From contig NZ_VOQF01000012.1 of assembly GCF_007994985.1 (NCBI RefSeq), positions 1-64,000 on the forward strand: a stretch of DNA of 64,000 nucleotides, given 5' to 3'. Under the pieces are notes generated by a model that ran no database searches, was not told the DNA's origin, and worked only from the letters and a program-made list of their open reading frames with translations. Below are positions 33,656-41,845 of the stretch, one piece after another (within the stretch, counting starts at the first letter, position 1; each line of letters begins with the position of its first letter). Source of the stretch: Metabacillus litoralis. GTDB taxonomy: Bacteria; Bacillota; Bacilli; Bacillales; Bacillaceae. Both the position numbers and the translations under genes were made by a program.

Positions 33656-35110
33656 TTAAGATGCTTGATCTTTATCCTTTTTATATTCGGTTTCCCAATA
33701 ATCTGCATTTTTAATGCCTAATGCTTTAGGATCGAATACTGGATCAAGTCCTTGTTTTCTTTGCTTCTCATAATCTTTTAATGCTATTAGAGCAGGTTTT
33801 GCTAATAGTAATATCGCAATTAAATTCAACCAAACCATTAGCCCTAAACCAACATCACCTAGTGCCCAAGCTAATGCTGCTTCGTTTGTCGCACCATAGA
33901 AGGTTGCGCCCAAAAGAACAATCTTCAGAACAAACATTGCCCATTTACTTTTTGTAACACGAGTTAAATATGCAACATTTGTTTCAGCAATATAGTAATA
34001 TGCCATAATTGTTGTGAAAGCGAAGAAGAATAATGAAACTGCTACAAACCCAGCTCCAAATCCAGGAATAACTGACTCAATTGCAGCTTGTGTATATCCA
34101 GGACCAGGTTCTACACCTCGGAGGTTATTTGCAAGCATTGTTCCATCAGGTGCTTCTGTATTATACATACCTGTAAATAAGATCATAAATGCTGTTGCTG
34201 AACAAACAAATAAAGTATCAATATATACAGAAAATGATTGAACTAAACCTTGCTTAGCTGGATGCGAAACTTCCGCAGCAGCTGCAGCATGTGGACCTGT
34301 TCCTTGTCCTGCTTCATTTGAGTAGATTCCACGTTTAACTCCCCAAGCAATTGCAGCACCAACAATTCCACCAAATGTAGAATCTAATGAAAATGCACTA
34401 CTAAAGATAAGCTTAAGTACACCTGGTAATTCACCAATGTTTGCAAACACGATAATTAATGATACAACAATATAACCAATAGCCATGAAGGGTACAACAT
34501 ATTGTGCAACAGATGCGATACGTTTTACTCCTCCAAAAATAATAACACCAATTAAGGCAATAAGTATAATTCCAGTAATCGTAGTATTCATATTAAATGC
34601 GTTTTCTAAGCCAACTGCAATCGAATTGGATTGGATACCTGGCATTAATAGAGCCATCGCTAAAATTGCTGCAACAGCAAATGTTACCGCAAACCATTTC
34701 CAGCCAATTCCTTTTTCAATATAGTAAGCAGGACCACCACGATATTCGCCATCCTGTTTTACTTTATAAATTTGAGCAAGTGTTGATTCTATGAATGCAC
34801 TAGAAGCTCCAATAAAGGCAATTGCCCACATCCAAAATACAGCTCCTGGTCCACCAAATGCAATTGCAGTTGCTGTACCAGCAATATTACCTGTTCCTAC
34901 ACGACCTGATAATGCAATAGCAAGGGCCTGGAAAGAAGATACTCCAGCTTTAGAACTCTTACCTTCAAACATTAATTTAACCATTTCCTTAATATGCCTT
35001 ACCTGTAAAAAACGTGTCAGGATCGAAAATAGTAAACCTACCCCTAAACAAATGTAGATAACCGGTGTGCTCCATAGCACCCCATTTAAAGCATTCACAA
35101 AATTCTCCAA
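33656..35110 (-). CDS. Sodium:alanine symporter, AGCS family (AlsT-like)
   Basis: 484 residues, about eleven membrane helices, with ALSGRVGTGNIAGTATAIAF (the canonical GTGNI motif), GGPAYYIEKGIGWKWF and GIYSNEAGQGTGPHAAAAAE. Na+-coupled uptake of alanine, glycine or glutamine-like amino acids. The start is TTG at 35110: AAAGGGGG stands eight bases upstream, whereas the frame open to 35188 runs through non-coding sequence. Paralogue of the gene at 17264, which has the altered GAANI motif. Confidence 0.88.
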   Translation of the reverse strand: MENFVNALNGVLWSTPVIYICLGVGLLFSILTRFLQVRHIKEMVKLMFEGKSSKAGVSSFQALAIALSGRVGTGNIAGTATAIAFGGPGAVFWMWAIAFIGASSAFIESTLAQIYKVKQDGEYRGGPAYYIEKGIGWKWFAVTFAVAAILAMALLMPGIQSNSIAVGLENAFNMNTTITGIILIALIGVIIFGGVKRIASVAQYVVPFMAIGYIVVSLIIVFANIGELPGVLKLIFSSAFSLDSTFGGIVGAAIAWGVKRGIYSNEAGQGTGPHAAAAAEVSHPAKQGLVQSFSVYIDTLFVCSATAFMILFTGMYNTEAPDGTMLANNLRGVEPGPGYTQAAIESVIPGFGAGFVAVSLFFFAFTTIMAYYYIAETNVAYLTRVTKSKWAMFVLKIVLLGATFYGATNEAALAWALGDVGLGLMVWLNLIAILLLAKPALIALKDYEKQRKQGLDPVFDPKALGIKNADYWETEYKKDKDQAS

Positions 35111-35253
35111 AACGTTACCCCCTTTATTGAAAAGACTGAATTTTCTTTCTAGAAGAATTATAATCAATCTATTTTGATAAAACAACAAAAATGTGAGATG
35201 ATCTCACATTTTATTTTTATTCTAGTAAAATATTTAATTTGATTATTATCTAA

Positions 35254-35994
35254 CTATTCAATGATCTTATTTTCTAAAAAAATTTCAGGATAGTCTGTTA
35301 TTATAGCAGAAACATTAGATTTTATTAACTTGTTGTATTCACTCATCGTGTTAATGGTAAATACACGTATTGGGTATCCACGTTCCTGCACCTTTTTCCC
35401 AATAATAGATTGTGCAAAGCTTGCTTCACAGTGGATAGCCTTAACAGGGATATTTTCTACCACTTTTAAAATATCTACTGGAATTCCCTCGATTAGATAA
35501 GCTGTTTCTATAGAGTCATTAAGCTCATTTATTTTCTTTAGACTTGCTTTGTTAAAAGAAGACAATATACACTGACTTTGTAAATGAAACATATCAATTA
35601 AATGTAGCACCTTTTCCTCAAGCTCCGGATAATCAATAATATCATTTTTCAGCTCAACATTAACTAATAAAGGATAATTTAATGTTGTTACCCATTGTAA
35701 TACCTCTTCTAGTAATGGTATCGATTCTCTGGAAAACTTAGGATGAAACCAGCTTCCTGCGTCAAATCTTTTTAACTGATTCCAAACAAAATCTTTTACA
35801 TATCCAATTCCGTTCGTCGTGCGATCGATTGTTTCATCATGTATAACAACCACCTCACCATCCTTAGTCAACTGCACATCTAATTCGACTCCATGTGCCT
35901 TCACTTTTGCAGCAGCTCGAAAAGCAGCCATTGTATTTTCTGGATACTCCCCACTAACACCTCGATGTGCGAAGAATTGTCTAGTTTCTCCCAT
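35254..35994 (-). CDS. ugpQ: Glycerophosphodiester phosphodiesterase
   Basis: 246 residues, GDPD TIM barrel: FFAHRGVSGEYPENTMAAF (HRG and EN catalytic residues), GVELDVQLTKDGEVVVIHDE (metal ligands E/D and catalytic H), LLVNVELKND. No signal peptide, so cytoplasmic: it hydrolyses glycerophosphodiesters to glycerol-3-phosphate plus alcohol. It follows ugpB on the same strand but after a terminator-like hairpin, so it may be expressed partly independently. AAAAGAGGG precedes the ATG. Confidence 0.9.
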   Translation of the reverse strand: MGETRQFFAHRGVSGEYPENTMAAFRAAAKVKAHGVELDVQLTKDGEVVVIHDETIDRTTNGIGYVKDFVWNQLKRFDAGSWFHPKFSRESIPLLEEVLQWVTTLNYPLLVNVELKNDIIDYPELEEKVLHLIDMFHLQSQCILSSFNKASLKKINELNDSIETAYLIEGIPVDILKVVENIPVKAIHCEASFAQSIIGKKVQERGYPIRVFTINTMSEYNKLIKSNVSAIITDYPEIFLENKIIE

Positions 35995-36045
35995 ATTTAT
36001 CCCTCTTTTCTAATTATCTATCAATGTATGTACGAAATTCTGAAT

Positions 36046-36080
36046 GAAAAAGACCCAAGAAGGTAACTCCTTCAAGGGTC
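36046..36080 (-). terminator. Terminator between ugpB and ugpQ
   Basis: Minus-strand GACCC..GAAGG / CCTTC..GGGTC stem with an internal mismatch and a TTTTTC tail. Confidence 0.65.
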
Positions 36081-36164
36081 ACTATGAAAATTAACATTAT
36101 ATCCTGTACTATCTTATTATGAATCCAACCTTCTAGATAGTCATGTAACTATGGATATGCTCAA

Positions 36165-37541
36165 TTACTTTCCTTGCTTTTTATTAGCAACCTCTAGGGC
36201 ACGATTTGTTTCCTCAGCAGCTTGATCAAGTGCTTCTTGTGGATCCATTCCTTGATATAAGTTTTCCATAGCAGTCACAACTTTCTGACGTGATTCAGGG
36301 AAAACAGAAATCAATGCTCCTTGAGTAGCAGTTCCTGGTTTTGTTTCACTAAGTTGATCAACTGTTACCTTTAATTGAGGATACTTTTTCCATTCTTCTT
36401 TTACAATATCTTGGTCATATGCAGCAGGATTAATCGCAAAATATCCTGTTTTCACATGCCAATCTGCTTGAACCTCAGGAGTTGTTAAATACTTCATAAA
36501 TTCCCATGCCGCTCTTTGTTTTTCTTCTTCAATTCCACTTGACATCCATACTGATGCACCACCGATGATAACACCTTGTCTGTCTGCTTCATCAGGAATT
36601 GGTAAATATGAAACACCTACTTCAAATTCTGCATTATCTACAATTGTTTTAACACCTGCTGATGAATCTAAATACATAGCCATTTTCCCTGATTGGAATG
36701 CAGCACGCATATCATCCCAGTTTTGACCTACATTATAAAAAGTTCCTTCATTATACATGTCACTAATTAAATTAAATACATTTAAACCAAGCTCATCATT
36801 AAACGTAGCTTTTGTCGCATTTCCATTACGTCCATTTTCATTATCAACATAATGACCACCTTGTCCAGCTAACATCTCTTCAAAAAACCAACCATAGTTC
36901 AAAATAGAAAATCCATATTGACTTGTTTCTCCACCATCAGCTTTTGTTAATTTTTTTGAAGCATCTTTTAATTCACTATAAGTCATTGGTGCTTTTTCAG
37001 GATCTAAACCAGCTTCTTTAAATGCGTCTTTATTATAAATTAATACTGGTGTTGAAGAGTTGAAAGGCATTGAATATTGTTCACCATCAACTGTGTAGTA
37101 ATTTGAAATGTTCGATTCCCATTGTGATGTATCATAATTATCTTCATCAATGAATTTTTGAACTGGTTGCACATGTCCACTGTCGATCATATATTTTGTA
37201 CCAACTTCAAATGTTTGCATAATCGTCGGTGCATCCTTTGTTCCAGCAACTGTGTTGAATTTTGTTAGTGCTTCTTCATAAGTACCTTGGAAAACAGGGG
37301 TAACTTCGATATCTTCTTGTGATGCGTTAAAATCTGCAACAATATCCTTTAAAACTGTTTCAAGATCTCCACTCATTGCATGCCAAAATACTACCTCTTG
37401 TTTTCCAGCAGTTTCTTCTGTTTTTGTGCCTTCTGTTTTTTCTCCTTCTTCAGATCCTTTTGAATTTGATTGGGAGCTAGAACAAGCACCTAATACTAAT
37501 AATAAAAGCGCAGATAAGATAATTAGAAATTTATTCTTCAT
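36165..37541 (-). CDS. ugpB: Glycerol-3-phosphate ABC transporter substrate-binding lipoprotein
   Basis: 458 residues. Lipoprotein signal MKNKFLIILSALLLLVLGAC with lipobox LGA-Cys, an acidic linker, then a family 1 solute-binding fold: VVFWHAMSGDLETVLKDIV, YSMPFNSSTPVLIYNKDAF, FQSGKMAMYLDSSAGV. The FWHAMSG and FNSSTPVLYYN segments are typical of UgpB. It binds sn-glycerol-3-phosphate or glycerophosphodiesters outside the membrane. GGAGG is eight bases before the ATG at 37541; the longer frame adds a second short start. Last gene of the ugpCAEB block. Confidence 0.9.
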   Translation of the reverse strand: MKNKFLIILSALLLLVLGACSSSQSNSKGSEEGEKTEGTKTEETAGKQEVVFWHAMSGDLETVLKDIVADFNASQEDIEVTPVFQGTYEEALTKFNTVAGTKDAPTIMQTFEVGTKYMIDSGHVQPVQKFIDEDNYDTSQWESNISNYYTVDGEQYSMPFNSSTPVLIYNKDAFKEAGLDPEKAPMTYSELKDASKKLTKADGGETSQYGFSILNYGWFFEEMLAGQGGHYVDNENGRNGNATKATFNDELGLNVFNLISDMYNEGTFYNVGQNWDDMRAAFQSGKMAMYLDSSAGVKTIVDNAEFEVGVSYLPIPDEADRQGVIIGGASVWMSSGIEEEKQRAAWEFMKYLTTPEVQADWHVKTGYFAINPAAYDQDIVKEEWKKYPQLKVTVDQLSETKPGTATQGALISVFPESRQKVVTAMENLYQGMDPQEALDQAAEETNRALEVANKKQGK

Positions 37542-37597
37542 TTGTAATTCCTCCTTGTTTTTCATTAATCTGTCTTCAGCTTATGTATTGTGAAAGA

Positions 37598-38410
37598 TTA
37601 TTTCAGAGCGCCTTGTGTTAATCCTTTTTGTAAGCGTTTTTGACCTAAGAACAAGAGAATGAGCGTCGGAAGTATCACTACAACTACTGCTGCCATTACC
37701 ACCCCCCATTCAGTTGAAATTTCTTGAGATTGCAGCTGTTTCAAACCAATTTGAACAGTTCGAACACTTTCGTTGTTTGTCACAAGCAATGGCCACAGAT
37801 ACATATTCCAAGTCGTTAAAAAGCTATAAATCCCTAGAGTAATCAAGCTAGTTTTTGAAACTGGTAAAACAACATTCCAGAAAAAGCGAAAACGACTAAT
37901 TCCAGCAACTTGAGATGCTTCATATAATTCTTTTGGAATTGTTTTAAATTGCTGTCTTAGTAGAAAGGTACCAAATGCTAAAGCAAAAAATGGAATGGTT
38001 AAGCTTGAATAAGAGTTTAGCCATCCTAGCTTTTGAATGGTTAAGAAGTTAGGTACCATTGTTGCTTCCCACGGGATCATCATGGTTGAGATAAAAAGAA
38101 AGAATATGAATTCTCTTCCCTTAAAGCTAACAAACACAAATGCAAAAGCTGCTAAACTTGATACGATAATTTGACCAAGCATAACAACTGACGAAACATA
38201 GAAGCTGTTCCATAAATATTGGATAAGTGGAACCTTTTCAAAAGCAGATTGATAGTTTTCTAGTGTTAATGATTCAGGGATAATATTTCCTCTTAATACC
38301 TCTCCACCCTGCATAAAGCTAATCATTAATGCATAAAAAATCGGAAACATCATGATTAAAAACGATAGTATTAATAAACTATAAATAACGATTTTCTTTG
38401 TTATACTCAT
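37598..38410 (-). CDS. ugpE: Glycerol-3-phosphate ABC transporter permease UgpE
   Basis: 270 residues, six membrane helices, MalG-like. The EAA loop that contacts the ATPase is ELYEASQVAGISRFRFFWNVVLPVS (E-A-x3-G...P). Its start overlaps the ugpA stop by ATGA, so the two are translationally coupled. Confidence 0.9.
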   Translation of the reverse strand: MSITKKIVIYSLLILSFLIMMFPIFYALMISFMQGGEVLRGNIIPESLTLENYQSAFEKVPLIQYLWNSFYVSSVVMLGQIIVSSLAAFAFVFVSFKGREFIFFLFISTMMIPWEATMVPNFLTIQKLGWLNSYSSLTIPFFALAFGTFLLRQQFKTIPKELYEASQVAGISRFRFFWNVVLPVSKTSLITLGIYSFLTTWNMYLWPLLVTNNESVRTVQIGLKQLQSQEISTEWGVVMAAVVVVILPTLILLFLGQKRLQKGLTQGALK

Positions 38411-39345
38411 TGATAATGCACCTTCCGTTCCCCAATTTTGAATTGAAGAATCGTGACAATTAAAATACAGAAAAATAGAATCGTTGCTTGAGCGCTAGCT
38501 GATCCAACATTGTAATTAATAAACGCTTCTTTATAGATGGAATAAACAATCACATTTGTAGATTCCACAGGCCCACCTTTTGTTAAGATGTCAATTTGTC
38601 CAAACGTTTGAAACGAATTGATTAGTGAAACCGTTATAATGAAAAACAATGTCGGTGACAACATCGGAATCGTAATTTTTCGTAACTTATACCAATAACT
38701 AACTCCTGCTATATCTGCGTTTTCATATAAATGCTCATCAATATTTTGCAATCCACCTAAAAGAATAAGAAAAGCAAAACCAGTGTTCATCCATACCGTA
38801 GAGACAGCAACTGATAGTAGAGCATACTTTGGATCCAACAGCCATTGAGTTTCAGATCCACCTATTGCAACTAGGATTTTATTAAAAATACCGATTGCTG
38901 GGTTATACATGAACATCCAAATCACTGATGATGCTGCAACACTCATCCCCATTGTTGAAGAAAACATTGTTCGAAAAAATCCAATTCCTTTTACCTTTTC
39001 ATTTGATATGACAGCTAAAAATAAGGCCAATATTACACCAACAGGCACTGTATATATGACAAATAAAATGGTTGCTTTTATACTTTTTTGAAAGCTTGTT
39101 GATTGTAAAAGATAAGTAAAATTTTCAAATCCAACAAATGTAATTGGTACACCCTGTCCATCTGTTAAGAAAAAGCTTAAATACAAGGTGCGTAACATTG
39201 GATAAAATAGAAATATGCTAAATAAAAGGATTGATGGTAATAAATACAGTAAACCTACTACAAAGTTTGGTAGCTCTCTTTTCACTTTAAATTCCGTTTG
39301 GTTAACGTTAATCTGTTCAGTGGATAGAGATGGAGTACTACTCAT
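38407..39345 (-). CDS. ugpA: Glycerol-3-phosphate ABC transporter permease UgpA
   Basis: 312 residues, six membrane helices after a cytoplasmic N terminus, MalF-like. The EAA loop reads HLYENADIAGVSYWYKLRKI. Forms the membrane channel with UgpE. The start overlaps the ugpC stop by ATGA. Confidence 0.9.
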   Translation of the reverse strand: MSSTPSLSTEQINVNQTEFKVKRELPNFVVGLLYLLPSILLFSIFLFYPMLRTLYLSFFLTDGQGVPITFVGFENFTYLLQSTSFQKSIKATILFVIYTVPVGVILALFLAVISNEKVKGIGFFRTMFSSTMGMSVAASSVIWMFMYNPAIGIFNKILVAIGGSETQWLLDPKYALLSVAVSTVWMNTGFAFLILLGGLQNIDEHLYENADIAGVSYWYKLRKITIPMLSPTLFFIITVSLINSFQTFGQIDILTKGGPVESTNVIVYSIYKEAFINYNVGSASAQATILFFCILIVTILQFKIGERKVHYQ

Positions 39346-40478
39346 AACATAGCCTCCTTAAGTGTCCGCTTATCCTCAACTTTTTCTTTGTGCCAAATAC
39401 AATCACCACTATCGGCATCAAAAAGTAGCAAATCATCTTCTTTTATATAAAGCGGCATTCTTTCTCCAATATCGATATTCCATTGTCCGTTCCATTTCGC
39501 AATCCATTGCTTCGAACCAACTTCAAAGGTTACCAATGTTTCAGTTCCTAATACCTCCACATTGATTGCATCTGCAAAAAAGCTCATTTTTCCTTCCTTT
39601 GCTAACTGAACACTTTCTGGTCTAATGCCGATCGTTAGATTAGCGGTATTCATAGGTTTCATAGGTAATTCATCCATCATCTTCTTACTAATTGAAATGG
39701 AGCGATTATCTCCTAAAATGAGTGCATGATCTCCTATTTGCCCATTTAATAGATTCATAGGAGGTGCACCAATAAAGGATGCAACAAATGTATTAGCTGG
39801 ATTGTTATAAATATCTAGAGGATGACCAATTTGTTGAACATCTCCGTTATGTAAAATCATCATTCGATCAGCCATGGTCATTGCTTCTGTTTGATCATGA
39901 GTAACATAAATCATGGTAATTCCTAATTTTCGTTGAATTTGCCTAATCTCAGATCGCATTTTTGCACGTAGCTTAGCGTCTAAATTTGATAGTGGCTCAT
40001 CCATTAAGCAAATGGGAGACTGTGTCACAATGGCTCGAGCAAGTGCTACCCTTTGTCTTTGTCCACCAGATAGCTGCCTTGGTTTTCGATTTAATAGTTC
40101 AGATAAACCAAGCATACTAGCAGTCTCTAAACATCGTTTCTTTTGTTCAGCTTTTGTTACTTTTTTCGTATGAAGACCAAATGTAATATTTTGTTCGACA
40201 TTAAGATGCGGATATAAGGCATAGTTTTGAAAAACCATTGATAAATCACGCTGACTAGGAGATCTTTTCGTTGAAAGTAAGTCTCCAATATAAAGGTCAC
40301 CACTGCTAATTTCCTCTAGACCTGCGATCATTCGAAGCATTGTACTTTTTCCACAACCAGAAGGACCTACTAACACAAAAAATTCACCTGGCTCAATTGA
40401 AACATCAATACCTTTTATGACATTTGTTTGTCCATCATAGGATTTTGAGACATTTTTCAATTCAACTTTTTTCATCAT
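39342..40478 (-). CDS. ugpC: Glycerol-3-phosphate ABC transporter ATPase UgpC
   Basis: 378 residues: Walker A GPSGCGKST, signature LSGGQRQRV, Walker B ICLMDEPLSNLDAKLR, and a C-terminal TOBE/regulatory domain from about 240 (FIGAPPMNLLNGQIG, IGIRPESVQL), the MalK/UgpC architecture. Drives UgpA-UgpE. Starts 33 nt after glpP. Confidence 0.9.
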   Translation of the reverse strand: MMKKVELKNVSKSYDGQTNVIKGIDVSIEPGEFFVLVGPSGCGKSTMLRMIAGLEEISSGDLYIGDLLSTKRSPSQRDLSMVFQNYALYPHLNVEQNITFGLHTKKVTKAEQKKRCLETASMLGLSELLNRKPRQLSGGQRQRVALARAIVTQSPICLMDEPLSNLDAKLRAKMRSEIRQIQRKLGITMIYVTHDQTEAMTMADRMMILHNGDVQQIGHPLDIYNNPANTFVASFIGAPPMNLLNGQIGDHALILGDNRSISISKKMMDELPMKPMNTANLTIGIRPESVQLAKEGKMSFFADAINVEVLGTETLVTFEVGSKQWIAKWNGQWNIDIGERMPLYIKEDDLLLFDADSGDCIWHKEKVEDKRTLKEAML

Positions 40479-40511
40479 TGCACTCCCTTTTTTGGTATAA
40501 CGCTTAGAAAC

Positions 40512-41123
40512 TTACTTAGGATTTTGTGCTACTTTCACCGCTTGCACTTTCCAAAGCCATGGTTTTCCGGTTGAAACAGCAATTGCACCACTATCAAGCG
40601 CACAATCTATGTGCTGCTGATTTCTTATTAAACCTCCTGTAATAATTGGAAGATTTGTTTCCCTCTTAATCTTAGAAATCATTTCAGGAATAAGCGCTGG
40701 CATAATTTCAAGTGCATGTGGCTGGATATCATTTACAGCCAGCAGCCCATTCTTCACTGCATCTGTATCAACTAAAAATAAGCGTTGAATTGTTAGTAAT
40801 CCTTCCTTCTTAGCAAGCTGGATCAGTGAGCTTTTAGTCGTAACAATGCCAGTTGGTTTTACGTATTTGGCAATAAACTTTAGTCCTTCACGGTCATAAC
40901 TAATGCCAGGGATTTTTTCAATATGTAAAAAGACGAACCGATTGTGTTTTTTTAATAAATCAACATAACGTTTGATCACACTAATATTTCCTGTTAATAG
41001 AAAAGCAGATTGAATGCTAGATTCTAAAAAATGATCTAAGCTTTTCGGATCTTTTATAGAAGCAATTAAGCGATCTTCACTTAATCGTTTTATAAATTCA
41101 TTTTGAGCCTCGTGGATATCCAT
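40512..41123 (-). CDS. glpP: Glycerol-3-phosphate-responsive antiterminator GlpP
   Basis: 203 residues, TIM-barrel-like GlpP family: AFLLTGNISVIKRYVDLLKK, FLHIEKIPGISYDREGLKFI, YVKPTGIVTTKSSLIQLAKK, ALEIMPALIPEMI, PIITGGLIRNQQHI. GlpP binds the leader RNA of glp genes with glycerol-3-phosphate and prevents termination. Here it is the first gene of the ugp operon and has a terminator-type hairpin in its own leader (41181-41250). The ATG at 41123 is nine bases after AAGGAA; GTG at 41132 abuts that site. Confidence 0.92.
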   Translation of the reverse strand: MDIHEAQNEFIKRLSEDRLIASIKDPKSLDHFLESSIQSAFLLTGNISVIKRYVDLLKKHNRFVFLHIEKIPGISYDREGLKFIAKYVKPTGIVTTKSSLIQLAKKEGLLTIQRLFLVDTDAVKNGLLAVNDIQPHALEIMPALIPEMISKIKRETNLPIITGGLIRNQQHIDCALDSGAIAVSTGKPWLWKVQAVKVAQNPK

Positions 41124-41180
41124 ACTATTCACTTCCTTATTAATTCTAGTAAAAGCTTAAGCTGTGATTAGTTATAATAA

Positions 41181-41250
41181 CCAAAACAAAAAACCATAAA
41201 AAAACACAGGAGCTACGTTTTCGTAATACGCCTATTTCTTTTTATGGTTT
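41181..41250 (-). promoter_or_regulatory. Leader terminator / probable GlpP antitermination site
   Basis: On the minus strand a perfect 12-bp stem AAACCATAAAAA (41250-41239) / TTTTTATGGTTT (41202-41191) is followed by TTTTGTTTT, an intrinsic terminator about 60 nt before the glpP start. It lies between the predicted promoter and glpP, so the operon must be read through it. GlpP is known to antiterminate at such leader terminators. Confidence 0.6.
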
Positions 41251-41321
41251 CTCATTTTCACAACCTACTTTTTATTCACTTGTCATTCATTACTATCATC
41301 TTACTATCAAAACTTTAAGCT

Positions 41322-41372
41322 AATATGAAGAAATTGTATTAATTTGTAAATCTATTGTTTACTCTTTGTAAA
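41322..41372 (-). promoter_or_regulatory. PhoP-box-like array and promoter of the glpP-ugp operon
   Basis: On the minus strand four six-base direct repeats, TTTACA, TAAACA, TTTACA and ATACAA (41372 to 41334), are each separated by exactly 5 nt. The third doubles as the -35 box, 17 nt before CATATT (41327-41322). PhoP dimers of the Pho regulon bind TT(A/C/T)ACA-like repeats with an 11-bp period. Confidence 0.65.
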
Positions 41373-41375
41373 TAA

Positions 41376-41757
41376 AAAAAGCGTAAGCGCCTTGGTCAGC
41401 CCCGACAAGCATAAGCCAATTAGGAATAGAAGGTGCTCTTTACCTTCAATTCCTAATTGGCTTATGACCTAGGAAAAAAGGGGGTTATTTTTTCCCTCGA
41501 GCCGATGGCGCCTGGAGCTATACACTAAAACTACGTAAAAAACTTATACTTTCTTATCTTTTAAGAAAAGCGCAAGGCGCATAGCCTTAGGCGACAAGCA
41601 TAAGACGATCCGGCTAGAAGGTTGTTCTTTAACCTTCTTGACGGATTGGCTTATGACCTAGGAAAAAAGGGGGTTATTTTTTCCCTCGAGCCGATGGCGC
41701 CTGGAGCTAGACACCAAAACTACGTGCAGAATTTTATACTTTCTTATCTTTTTAAAA
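41376..41757. repeat. Two tandem copies of a structured intergenic repeat
   Basis: Two units of about 190 bp. The segment from CTTATGACCTAGGAAAAAAG through CCGATGGCGCCTGGAGCTA is nearly identical at 41461 and 41650 (189 bp apart). Each unit contains a long hairpin starting CATAAG and ending CTTATG; the arm sequences differ between units but stay paired. This is a familiar Bacillus intergenic repeat type. No coding capacity. Confidence 0.8.
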
Positions 41758-41834
41758 AAGGGGTCAGACCCCCTTTAAGGATCTGACCCTATTCTCTGAC
41801 ATATTTCTACAAAAACCGGGGCGTGACAGGCACC
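41758..41834. repeat. GGGGTCAGACCCC palindrome and GTGACAGGCACC motif
   Basis: GGGGTCAGACCCC at 41760-41772 followed by ATCTGACCCT, then GTGACAGGCACC at 41823-41834, just past the 3' end of the minus-strand exporter gene. The latter motif also occurs at 3685-3696, likewise next to the 3' end of a minus-strand gene. Confidence 0.5.
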
Positions 41835-41845
41835 TAACCTGGCAC

